Positions 44,586-56,480 of a stretch of 64,000 bases of DNA are shown here, one piece after another. Within the stretch, counting starts at the first letter, position 1; each line of letters starts with the position of its first letter. The translations under genes and the position numbers were made by a program. The stretch covers positions 372,001-436,000 of the forward strand of contig CAJFCJ010000006.1 in the NCBI GenBank assembly GCA_904063045.1. The letters run 5' to 3'. The notes under the pieces are model-generated. The model was not told the origin of the DNA, did not search any database, and was given only the letters and a program-made list of their open reading frames with translations. Source of the DNA: Dimorphilus gyrociliatus (Eukaryota > Annelida > Polychaeta > Dinophilidae).

Positions 44586-47500
44586 AATTTTGATTTTTAA
44601 ATTTTATACTATGTCAAATGTATATGTTGTATTATTGGAATATATTGTAATATATATATAATATGACAAATAGAAGATATAATTTGAATTACTGATGCGT
44701 CACAAGCTTCCAATAATATTATTAACCATAATAGTATTTGTATTGTATCTTGCTTAGTAAATTTTGTCTGTTATTAATACAACAAAGGGGAAAAAAACGT
44801 AGAGGGGGTAAATGTATGTTTCTCCTCTACTTGATATCGAAATCTAATGGAAATTAAATAAAAATAACACCTGTAATTTAAATGGGAGTTTTTATTATCT
44901 AATCAGAATTCACACACACCCACTAATCTTTGTATATAATTTATTTAACAGATCACTTAAACATTTGAACCATTATTGATTCCTAGACATTTAAAAGTTT
45001 GAAAAATTCTATTCTGAGAAAATTTCAGACAGGTATAAACGATATATTTATGTGCTGAAGGCAAATTACAATAATTAAAATTTAAGTTATTCCTTTTAAT
45101 TCTAATTCTTTTATTTTTATTCCACGTAGCTTCGTTAATGAGAAATTAAGAAATCAAACACTGAATGATAATAAAAAGAATTAAAAAGGAATTATGGTTT
45201 AGCAACGGTAAAGGATAAAGCTTATAAATGGTGTAGACTTTTTGGAAGACATAAAATTTTTTAACTATGGCTGGTGTATTGTAAATGCCTGTGGTTTCAT
45301 ATTCAACCTATATACGGTAAATATAGTGTATAAAGCATAATACATGTTTTTTCTAAAACCTATATTTCTTATAAAGGGGAGAGTGACAGCAAAATTGAAA
45401 TAGGCATAATCATACATGGTACCTCTTAAGAATTAATAAAAAATATGATATTGAATTGACTGCTGGTAATTAGTTTTTATTATAAGCTATTTATTAACAT
45501 AAATGTGATAATGCAATTGTAAAACAACAAAAGGTCTTTTTGGGTGAGCTGGCTTCGGTTGGAGCTTTCTATAAGTAGAGGCAATGCAGCAAATTTACGT
45601 TAACTTATTGATTAACTGTTGTGAGTGATCTAATCTTGGTTCTGTTCCATAATTCAGGCAATCTGATATATTTCAACACCTTATGTTCATGTGTATTGGT
45701 ATATGTCACGACTCGCTTCTGTACGAGTCGCGACTTTCCCTTGGGTGTCTTGCGAGCGCTCTGTCCACACATCACTTGCAAGAAACGAAGGAGATAAGCA
45801 GAGTAATACCTCCGAAGTATGGCTATTTAATAAGGAAAATATTTAACGCCAATTTATACTTGATACATAGACAATTCTTAGTTTTGATTTTAATTGGGAG
45901 TCAATTACAACAAGTATAGTTAGAGAAGGAGGTAGGACTTTAGTGACCGCAAACAAACCTCCTTATACAAAGCGGCTATGAACTTGGTTTGACAGAAATA
46001 GACATGAGTAAGGGTTGGATTTTAAAAGATCGATACTTTTCTGACTTATCAAGATCCCAATCCTATTCCCGTCCACTATGTATCAATCTGTACAAATGTT
46101 CTTGTAAAAGAAGATGGAAAATGGCTGATAAAATAGAGGAGTATAAATTATGCTTTTACTGTTGCGATTGAGACAAATGAATCTACAAAACTATATCCTA
46201 CCCTTTGGCTTTTGTTCATCTCAATTATAGACGTTGGCTTGCTCTTTTAAAGTGTATATTTGGGCTTTAAACTATTTGTTATCTAAGTTGGTATTTAATA
46301 TAATTTATCTACATTATATCTATTTTCATTAATTTATGCTTGAACAAGTTTCTCCTCATTGAACGCACATAATTCTTTAGGTACAAGTGGAAGGAGAAAA
46401 AAATTATGGAATAATTATTGGCAATTATAAGAGTAAAACTCTGATATATTTCTTAATTATAGTTGGGGAAATGTTGCCGAGGACAAATCAGCTGTTTAAT
46501 TTGAAACAATTCTAGGTTAAATATTGGATTTTATCTATTTTTTTTGAATGTATTAACTAGAGGTTTAGAGGATTTCCAAAGATAATGATGAGCTTGGCTC
46601 CTTTTCTTCAAGAAGGCGAATCACTATATCGATCGATTACCAAAATAATAACAGCAATCTATTTAGTAATTCATAAACGAAATCTGTGAGAGAGATGACC
46701 TTAGAAATATATGCAACCGGAAATTCTACCAGTCGTGTTCCAGGTGATGGCGTTTCAGGCGTTTTGGATTATAGAAGAGGATAAAGGATGTGACTTTTTG
46801 TTCACAACTGGCGGAGATAATAACTAAGAGGAATGATCCTTATAGTATTATTCTTAATTGTAATCAAGATCAAAAATTTTCTGTAAAAGCTTGCCGTGGT
46901 ACAAACTTTGTAGTAGCTGCTTCACAAGACGGTAGAAACGATAAGACTGAGTTACGAATGAGAATTCAAAGTAACATTGAAAGTAGCGTCAGGCTATTAG
47001 AGCTTTAAGGTGAGATTATCTCTAAAACGACAGAAAGTTATTATTGTGATAGACTTAGGCAGTTGTACATTGTAAGTTAAAGTAGTAAATTTTTATTACA
47101 TTTTGAAGAGAGCTGGCAAGGGATGACTAAATCGTTTCTTAGCCAAAAATTGAAGCAATTTCATATAAGGCATAGCATTATTCTTGGTAATCCTGATAAC
47201 AAAGAGCAAAAATGGAGAATTCATACAAATCAAGGTAGTGCAAAGATTATGTTTACTATAGTTATATATAAGGTTTACCCCGCTATATTGCGGGTCAATC
47301 AGCTGTCACAAATTCCTTTACTGAAGCTGACTGTGTAAAAACAGGGTTATCCGTCAAACTTAAAACCAAAATATCTTTTAGCATTCAAATTAATTCTTTA
47401 GCTTGGATAATAGATCAATAGAGTCACAGCTGAAGATTATTAAATATCCTAGGAATTGAAAATGATACAGAATAGAGGGGATCTAACTTTTAGAAATGTT

Positions 47501-48280
47501 CTATCTGATATTCTTAGATGCAATGTATCTCACATGAGCTTTAATCTGTTCCATTTTTAAATTGTTTACAGACATTCCTTATCTAGGAATTTTGGCTCCC
47601 CTTACAACAATTTTTATGAGAAAAGAATTAGATGCTGATCTTATTTCGTTTATTTCTTGTAAAGATCTTAATTCCCTTGAGGACATTAATCTAGTTAGTT
47701 TTTTCACTTGGAACACTAATGATCTTTTTTATTTAGAAATTTGATTAAATTAAATTTTCCCACTGCTTATCAGCTAGTGCACTCGACGTTTTTAAGTCTG
47801 AACGTGCCTATCCTATTTTATAGTACAAATCTGATAAATCATCTCAGACTTCGAATAAAAAGTAGACAGCAATAGTAGTTTCCATTACTCTCCGAATTCT
47901 TTCAATACTTGGTATCAATTTAGTATTTCAAGAATGAGACGAAAAAATTAAGGTAATTTTTTAAAAGGATGACCCCAAGGTTATCCTGATTGTATTTTAT
48001 GATTGTATATATTTCTTTTTAAAGAGGTTAAGATACCTATAAAAGACTCGTATCTCAAAGCATAAGAACTTATATTGTAAAAAATGTTATAATATTTTAT
48101 ATATTGAAACAGAAAAGGTATGCCTGATGCAAAATACTCTAAAATAATCATACTGATAGCTTCCAATCAATTATTTTGTAAATCAAAGATTGTAATATGA
48201 TCTCGTTATAATTAATTGGTTGCCATGTAAATGTATAAAATAAATCGATGATATAACATCAATATTTACTAAAATGAATG
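44586..48280. other. Gene-poor region, 3.7 kb
   Basis: The longest stretch without a supported gene in the window. Open frames up to 78 residues occur on the plus strand (45683-45919, 45989-46171, 46790-47008, 47123-47338, 47562-47744), but none has a recognisable domain, good start context or splice partners. No transposase, reverse transcriptase or terminal repeats were seen. Confidence 0.45.
45709..45730. repeat. GC-rich inverted repeat (7-bp arms)
   Basis: CGACTCG and its reverse complement CGAGTCG flank an 8-base loop, in an otherwise AT-rich region. It could form a small hairpin. Confidence 0.5.
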
Positions 48281-50370
48281 TCAAATGTTTTCTCTTCTCC
48301 ACCACCAACTACTTGTGGTTTTGATTTTTCGAGATTCAGGGTCAGGCGTTTTCCATCTGTTAGGTTTTGGGGTGTGAACTTTTGCAATGGAAGGTAGAGG
48401 AAGGCTATTTAAACGTTTAGATTTTCTCTTTGTTGACTTATTGATCGACTGACCTTCTTTTGTTCGGACCCTCGAAGCTGTCTCTGCCCTTCTTGAAGTT
48501 TTCCAAAAAGAGCTTTCTTCAAAATAGCTACCGAAAGCAAATGTTTTAGGCCTTTGCGGCATAGAAATAGTTGAACGAAAGTGCTCATAAATTAAACGCT
48601 TATTCGTATTCGATTCCGTCTGCAGTTTAGAGGCCTTTGTCATTCTTATAGAGCTAATGTGACTTAAATTAGATTTTGAACGGAGGGGAAGTAATTTGCC
48701 ATTGCTGGTAGAAATGGAAGAGTTCGTATGGTCACTTTCGTTTGATTTCAAACGATTCTCTTTAAGGTCAAATTGACTACCAGCCTCTGACTGTTCCGAA
48801 TCCTCATTTTCTTCTTCGCTCTTGCTTACTTCATCATCTTTATCTTCTCCTGAAAGAAAAACACGTTACAAGTCGATATAAAATGAAAAAAAAATTAAAT
48901 TCAAACCTTCTGTTTCCTCAATGTCCTCTAAATCTGTTGAAATATCAGAATTTGAGTCAACACTAGAGTCACTTGAATGAACATCCTCTGGATCGACTCC
49001 CGATCTTTCTCTTCTTTCTCTACGTCGCCTCCGTCTTTTTTCCCTGTGGAATTAATTACATATTCTATTTAATAGGCTGATAATTTGTTTAAAAATCTCT
49101 GACTCTTTCCGCCTTGCTTTTTCTTTTTCTTCGGGAGTTTTTTTCAATCTTAATTCCCTACTAGGGGGTTTTTCCCATGGCCATAGTGAGTTATTCAAAC
49201 TATCTATTAGATAAACAATATCTGTTAAGCCAACGTCATAGGCCATTTGACGACACGAATCTTCGTAAACATTAGCTACATCATCATCATCGATTTCCTT
49301 CAAGATTAAATTGTTTATTGCTTAATTACAGATAAATATGCTAGGTGAATTTTTACTATTCGGGAAGTTTTAAAGTTGTAATCGATTCCATTATCAATGA
49401 GAAATTCACACATTTCCAACTGACTTTCTCGTATTGCAGCCATTAGAAGATTTTCCTGATACTAACGGGAGAAGGTAAAGTATTTCAGATACTTTAAATA
49501 AGATAATATTTGACTCTTGAGATCAACTAAGTACCTCTTCATGTCATTTTTTAAAATACCGTATGAATTATTGAAGGGTTGTTAAAGGAGAGTATTTAAA
49601 GTGTATGTTATTCAAATTTCTTTGGAAAAGAAGGAAAGAATATTCAAGCTAATTTCTAAAAGAAAACCAAATAAATGACTATAAATTGTATACTCTGGAT
49701 TATCCAGTCAATATTTTCTTGGTCCAGTTATTGATCTTGTTACATATTTTTGTGGATTTTAACATAATGAGATAATAATTTTATAAAATTATAGGGAAAT
49801 AGTGCTATTCTATTTCGTTGCTACCGCCAACAATTGCTATTCAAACGATTCTAGCTAAAGATAGATAGCAGGGATTTCAGTTCGTTGATTGATTGTAAAT
49901 TTCAAAGTTTAAATACAATGACTTAATTCGCCAATCTAAAATGATTCTTACTGAAACTTTGGTTTGAAAGAGCCTAGACTTAGGATAGTACAAGCAGTAA
50001 ATAAGACTCACCCAAACGACGTTAATATCGGCTTCTGGCGCATCAAGAAGATCGTCTATCTCGTTTATATTTCCACATCTTGCCGCTTGAAATAAGGCCT
50101 ATTGAAATATCACATCGAAATAAATATCGGTTCAAAATTATTCTCCACTCACTTTAGTATTATTAGTTAATTCCTCCTCGTCGTCTTGTGATAAATTTGT
50201 TTGTGAATCAATTGGTGATATATCCCTTTCCAGCTAAATATCAATGAGTTATAGTGCTCAAGTATATCTTGTGAAATTAAACATCTGCTCTTACTCACAT
50301 AAGTCTCTTTTTCGTCGTTTTGAATATTTTGGCTACACGGTCTTGAAGAGAACTGCACTCGTCTATCCAT
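48281..50370 (-). CDS. Ankyrin-repeat protein of unknown function, 412 aa
   Basis: Seven exons with matching phases (50370-50299, 50233-50153, 50098-50012, 49455-49357, 49297-49104, 49043-48907, 48849-48281). An acidic N terminus is followed by two to three ankyrin repeats (ALFQAARCGNINEIDDLL; NLLMAAIRESQLEMCEFLIDNG; SCRQMAYDVGLTDIVYLI). Next come a charged helix (TPEEKEKARRKE), an Arg-rich run (EKRRRRRRERRER), Ser/Asp/Glu-rich acidic stretches, and a basic, Ser/Thr-rich C-terminal 180 residues with KVHTPKPNRWKTPDPES. The repeat/acidic/basic layout suggests a scaffold or nuclear protein; no orthologue is recognised. The exon 5 donor (AAAGA|GTCAGA) is weak but gives a typical 60-bp intron and keeps phase. 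Confidence 0.8.
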
Positions 50371-50725
50371 GACGTCTAAGTGTAGTGTCAAACTTTCACA
50401 AAATCAATTGCATTTGTATTGATTTTTCATTCAAATGTTTAAGTACGTATTTGATTGAGGTGCTAATGATTGATCAATAATCTGCCGATTTGGTGATATT
50501 TCGCAGATATCAGGACATTTAATGGAGTAATGTGTTTGAGACATAAAATAAAATTGTGTACGTAGTCAACGCTGTATTGACAACGTTATATTGACAAGAG
50601 TTATTCCCTTTCTTTCGTTCGATCGTATCCTCTGTATTCATTTATTCACGAATGATTTGGCTTATGGATGGTCCAGAACAGTAAAATTTTCTCATATTTA
50701 CATGTATTTCATACTCTTACATGCT

Positions 50726-50750
50726 CTATATATATATATATATATATATA
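50726..50750. repeat. (TA)n microsatellite
   Basis: About twelve TA units. Confidence 0.85.
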
Positions 50751-50840
50751 GTGTTCGTATATTGATATATGTATGTATACTATCTATGAAAAATATACTG
50801 CATATATATACGTTTTAATATGTATATAGAGATGGATGGA

Positions 50841-50868
<28 letters not shown>
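50841..50868. repeat. (TA)n microsatellite
   Basis: About fourteen AT units, 90 bases from the previous TA run. Confidence 0.85.
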
Positions 50869-50871
<3 letters not shown>

Positions 50872-51404
50872 ATTTATAAATATAGACAATGACTAGAAGA
50901 TAATCATAACTCGCGAAGACAAATAAACTTTGCAGTGAATACATCGTATTAGGGTCACAATTAGAAAACTTAAATGATACTGGATAAGCCATGAGTCACG
51001 ACACCAATTTTGTTTTAGCAAAATAAAGAAGGCTAACAATAACACTCAAAACGCTAATTAGGTTCTAAGAAGTTAAATAATTAGGCATTTAGTTACTAAT
51101 AAGCATATAAAATAACATTGATGTATATCATTTTAAAATACTGTTAGCTTACACATGAGTGCTATAATATATAAGCTGTACATTGACAAAATTTAAGAAA
51201 TCAAGGACGAAAGTGACTGAAATTTTGTTCAAGATTCAATTAAATGACAATTTTTTTTGTACAATATTCCGACCCGACGAAATAAGCGAAACTTAACAAA
51301 ACGTACTCGATTGATTATTAATAAATTACTTAAAAAAAGACTGAGATTCTTCTTTGGAATGAACATATTATCCAGCAAAATACATAATGCTTAAATTAGT
51401 TCTC

Positions 51405-54400
51405 TTAGAACGTCAGAGTGGAATCATCCCATTCCAGGTCTTTTCTGGGCTTGCGAAAATTTACGGCACAATCTTCTTGTACTTTGTTTCTGAGACAGGA
51501 GTTGTGATCATCGTCATCGTCATCGTCATCCGTAGAATCATCAGCATTATCGTCTCGGAAGTCGCTTAGCTCTTCTTCGGAAGAATCCGTTTCCATTGCG
51601 GTTCCACGAATAGTATCCAGGTCATAGGCAGCCGCCACCTGCATAAGGGCATAAATGAAAATTTTGAAATAATTCTATTTTTCAATTACTTGAGGAACGC
51701 TGGATTCTTCAAGGGGGTTAACTGTAATATTTAAAGCTGAGTTATCCCATTCCATTTCCGGCTTCTCTTCTTGTACTGATGATCGCGCGTGCGCATTTCT
51801 AATTCTAACTACACCAAGGACAATCATAAATATCAGAAATCCAATGCACACAACGACAATAACTATCATTCCTGAAAAAAGTGATGTCTTTAGTAAAAGA
51901 GTTAATTTATATGTCTCAATTTACCCATGCTAGGTGAATTTTCTCCTATGTAGTGTGTTTTCTGGTTTAGTTTCAGCTCGGAAAAGCGGACGTTCTCCGC
52001 TGATAATTGATTAGCTTTATAGTGATGAACGTCATTCTTTGCATCGGCTATTACGTCCTCGATTTGTTTCTTCTCATCATCGCTTGTAAATTCGGTCTTT
52101 TCTACTTTCTCATCCTCATTAATGGTGACAGTTATTTGGTGGAAATGAGATTTATATTTTCCATTCAACTCTGAACATCTAATATTAAACAATCTTCCAC
52201 TTTTGGACAGGGATTCTGGCTTATCATCCTGGTAGACCATTTTTCGTAAAATTTCAGTATATTTTTCTGGGGTTTCTGTGCCATCTACAACAACACCTTG
52301 CCTAGTTTCGACTACTTTTAAGTTGAGTCTCTGAATTATGTCAGCAGGAAATCTAAAAATTAATAAGAGTTAGCAGATGGCGTTACTTAATCAAAAAATT
52401 AGGTAACCTTATTCTCTCATGCGATAAGTCTAAAGCTGTTTCAGCCTCGACGGTACAAGAATCGATTCGGTACAGATTTTTGGAAATGGCACCTCCCTTT
52501 GAAGAGGTTAGTAGAATTTGAGTTTCATCCAGAAATTTTATCCCAGCCTTTAGATTTTCAGTGATTGTTTCATATGCCACACTTCCGTAAACTCTTATTT
52601 CAGGTATAGTTGACTTTTCAACAACTATAACACCAACGTATTCGGGTAGAGTTTTCTCTCTTCCATCAGCACATCTACAAAATTCCAGTTGTTGAAATTC
52701 CAGTTCATATAGAGAAACATTTTATTCTACTTACTGTATAGCTGTATTCATGAAGAATGTTCTATGACCCGGAGACGGTAAGGTTCTTGGATTCATATAC
52801 ACAACTTTATGAGTTTGCTTTTCTACTGCCTTCACAGTATTGCCAGTAATAGTGATTTCGGTTCTATTGTTGTTAAATCCAACAGTCTGTTATTTTGAAA
52901 AATGTCTGATTTGTAGAGAAAGATTAAACAAGCTATTTGCCTACCATTCCCGTTGCAACATCGTTTAAATCCAAATCGAGTTGCTCGTGACAAGAGTTCA
53001 TACAACGAATGATTTCTTCGTTCTCAGTTGATCCCTTTAGTATTGACATACCAGCCAAATAGCCTCTGAAGAATTGAGCTACTTCTCCTCTACCTGCTTG
53101 ATAGCAGGCTCCAACAAGGAGTCTTGTAGATTTGATCTAGATAACAAGAAAATTAAATAGATCTGTAAATATACAGTATAATACAAGTTTCAACTAACCT
53201 TTTTCGTATAATGTAAGGGCCAATCATCTATAACTTCAGGATTGTCTGCTTCTGATACAAATAAAACGCCATCAACATATAACTGAACTTGAAGAGAGTC
53301 CACGCTAATGGCGTAATGATGCCACTTTCCATCACAAACTTGAGATAAAGTCCAGCGCCATTCAGCTGGTTTGTAAGTGTTTGCATTCTTACTACCAGCT
53401 TCTTCTCTTAAAAGCATAATAAGCTTACAGTTTCGTATGAAAACAGAGTAATGGTGGCGATTCATTGCTAGATTTAGTGATTTAATAAGATTAATAAGCG
53501 AAAAATGCTAATCAGTTTCTGTCATACCTTTAGCATCAGCACTACAAATGAGATGCTCTTTTCGGCCTTTTGAGGCCCATCTTTCGTGCTTCATCCATGT
53601 CATGAATGTAAAATGCATTGGTAAGGTATGATCGATTTTCGACGAGGGAATATCGTAGGATTTAGTTCCGTCAAAATAGAATTCATTATCCGTACCGTCT
53701 GCTGCGGTGGGATTTCCAGTTGTCCAAGATGATATAAGAGGTGTGGGGAGCATATCCTTCTCTTTTTCAGAGGCACCTTATAATAAACAACAAGCTATAA
53801 TCGTCATAATAAAAAACACTGATTATTACCACAAAGTTTTCTCTGGGCATGAATCGAATAAGGATCCATATTACATACTTTCTCAGCTCGACTTGCTCCC
53901 AGGCGAATTTTAGCCACTGTTTTCTTTGACTCACATACATCATCGCAAGTAAATAGCAAAGCATCAGGTGCTAGAAATTTCTTTCCTTCTCCAGGTGTAT
54001 AGTCGATTCTAGACGAAACATCTTTCCACCCCGGCTTACAAATTTGCTTGACTTGAACATTTATTTCAGCGGGCGTGCTTGTTCGAGGGTCATCCCGAGA
54101 ACAATCAGTGGCAGTGACTCCGAAAATGTAATTATGAACTTTAGAGTAGTCCAGAGGTGCAGTGTTGTATAAAACACCTTCATTGGTCACTCCAAAGGGA
54201 ACTCCACCGGTTATAATTTTAAAAGTACAAATATCTCCATTAGAAGAGTGATCTGTGTCGGTAGGCTTTAATTCGAGGACGTTATCAAAGATTTTTCCTT
54301 CCAGTACTTCTATATTATAAACGGTTTTAGGGAATTTTGGAGCTGCTTCGTTTAGATCTTTTATTTTAACAATAATCTTCTCCCTGTTGTTTGATAATAG

Positions 54401-54888
54401 TTATAATTAGAAAAAATAATACATTTCTATTTTTAAGTACATTTCTTTAACAGCCGCCTACAGCTTTCTGTTTTATATTATTGATTTTTCTTTCCTTCCC
54501 TATTTACTAACCTTGGACCGTGTAAATTCGCCGAGCAATCCTTTGCAGCCACTTCGAAAATATACTTATTTTTTCTTTCGAAATCAAGGGGCTCTGACAC
54601 TTTGATATTAGCTTCTCCTGTCCATTCGTCTATAACTTCAACTTCGAAAGGTAATTGCTCATGAGGATGAAGCTGATAGCGATTGTACGAGCAATATCGT
54701 CCTGATGATTAATATAGCATAAAACAATCGACATTATACTTAGTCATTATCATATTTAATATTTAAATTTGTGAATGGCTTACCAGATCCAAAATTAGTA
54801 TGAACTCTAATAGGTTTTTTGAAGTCCAATACAGTTCCGATAGGAGAATTTTCCGGTATAGTTACATGATGACGAGGCATTCGATGGG
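51405..54888 (-). CDS. CLSTN: Calsyntenin (cadherin-related, synaptic/transport adaptor), 5' end missing
   Basis: Eleven exons (54888-54784, 54701-54512, 54383-53830, 53776-53528, 53467-53199, 53136-52945, 52886-52735, 52674-52408, 52352-51925, 51871-51690, 51638-51405) encode 939 aa without the signal-peptide exon, which I could not locate. Domains in order: two cadherin repeats (HHVTIPENSPIGTV; DLNEAAPKFPKTVYNIEVLEG), a LamG/concanavalin-like domain (MNRHHYSVFIRNCKL, CDGKWHHYAISVD, FRGYLAGMSIL), the calsyntenin ectodomain (FNIRCSELNGKY) and a transmembrane helix (VIVVVCIGFLIFMIVLGVVR). The acidic cytoplasmic tail has both kinesin-light-chain motifs, MEWDNSALNITVNP and the terminal LEWDDSTL. 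Calsyntenins link cargo vesicles to kinesin-1 and act at synapses. Confidence 0.94.
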
Positions 54889-55268
54889 CTGAAAATAATG
54901 GTTAATAAATGTGACCACTATATGAAAATTACGCACACAAAAAACAGAAAATCGAACGAATGGAATAGTCGTTAATTGCAATTTTTGCCAAATATTTGAG
55001 CATAACCCAAATTTGGACTCTAGGAAATATATCAATCGATAAATAATTAAAATGACCACTAGAATAACGAAACAGTCAAGACATCCTCTTATTCATACAG
55101 TCGGTAATTTTACTAAATCATAAGTTATGGGACATAAACACAACTATTGTTCGTTTTTAACTCGTCTATATCATATATTTGCTAAAAACTGTCGTGTGCA
55201 AGGTGTATAAGTGTCTAGACTTAAAAAGATGATTCAGCGTCTATTAGACGCCACAGTCATTCACTAAC
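54889..55268. other. Region 5' of calsyntenin, partly unresolved
   Basis: The first identified calsyntenin exon needs one base of a split codon from an exon further upstream. No convincing signal peptide with a phase 1 donor was found here. Confidence 0.3.
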
Positions 55269-55555
55269 CTATGGTCGAATGTAGACTTAATAGCAGATAA
55301 GTCTGAAGTAGAATTCCACAAACTAAAGATCGCATCATTCTGCAGATTTTTTGACGTCGTCACTTTTGAGACAGCAAATTTGAGATTAGATTCTACAATT
55401 TTAATGTCAGAACCACATTGGTTGCGGGCTTGTTTGCTATGTAAATTAACTTGGCTGTTGCTGTGGCTGTACTCACTCCCATCAAATTTTAGAAAAGGCT
55501 TTTCTACGATAAATTGCACCTGTTCTTTATGAAATTGTTCATATGCCACGAAAGA
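55269..55555 (-). CDS. Unassigned coding-like exon
   Basis: Open from an acceptor (AATTATTAG|TCT) to a donor (CATAG|GTTAGT), about 95 residues with normal protein composition (FIVEKPFLKFDGSEY, SNSQVNLHSKQARNQCG). There is no in-frame ATG. The donor phase (2) does not fit the first known calsyntenin exon directly (needs phase 1), so it is either an exon of calsyntenin joined through an unseen exon, or part of a separate gene. Confidence 0.3.
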
Positions 55556-56480
55556 CTAATAATTTACATTATCACACTGCCTTATAAAAACATAATAAAT
55601 AAATATATATAGTGAAAACAAATAAATTCAGGGGGTAGATAAAAACACCGCAGTAATCGTTAAAATGATGTACCGCGTCCATACGATGGAAATCTTGAAA
55701 TGCTAAAGGTGGGTTAATTGAAAATAGTGGTATTTTTATTAAATATTTGGAAATTAAGTTATCATTAGCTAATATTTCTTATAATAATAATAGATATTTT
55801 TACTCTAATAGGACAATGATTATAAATCTTACATAGAGATTACAACAAACTTTAAAAATAATATCTTTTTGCAATATGAGAAGACTGGTGTTTTTTTAAA
55901 ACTATTATTTATTTATTTCAAATATTCTTATGTAAATTTGTGCTATAAAATTGGTTGTTAAATAAAATCAATGTTTTCTTAATATGTCAAAACCTGAAAA
56001 ATTTTTCTCGACATATAATTGGAGATATCTTATTTAAGAATTACTGGTTCTACTTTCTTGTTAAGATAACATGCAATTTATTACCACTCCATCTGCTAAG
56101 CAAGCAGGAAATTACAGATGGTTTCGCTTCTCTTACGCTATACTTCCGTTAGTAAAAAATGAAAACATATAATTTGTTTATATGGCTTGTCTAGTCTTTT
56201 TATCCTGAATCTAATTAATAAATTTTCTTGAAAATACTGTGTAGTTTGACAGGCTTTGAGAAACGTTTACACATAATAAGGAAATTAAAAATACATATCG
56301 GTTAAAATATGAAGGGAAAGTTATTTACTACGACAAATTTATTTGAAACATCCACACTCACTCACGTCATATACATGCTGTAGAGTAAAAAATATTCAGC
56401 ACGTACACGTAAAATACTTTAAATATATGCATATATAGTATACTTTATGTAAAAACAAGTTCGTTTTGCGGTTCGTTTAA
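55556..56480. other. Intergenic region downstream of HUWE1
   Basis: AT-rich 3' flank of HUWE1. No feature was recognised. Confidence 0.35.

Larger units (their letters stand above)
50371..51404. other. Intergenic region with TA repeats
   Basis: Upstream region of the ankyrin gene and 3' flank of calsyntenin. TA microsatellites dominate; no gene was recognised. Confidence 0.4.

Noticed and set aside
45683-47744. Five plus-strand frames of 60-78 residues considered as a multi-exon gene or decayed transposon.
   Set aside because: No consistent splice phases, no domain and no terminal repeats; left as gene-poor sequence.
49052-49103. Reading the ankyrin gene straight through to LNRICN and a stop.
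   Set aside because: The weak donor at 49103 gives a 60-bp intron and restores an in-frame Arg-rich continuation, whereas a donor at the end of the frame would leave a 16-bp intron.
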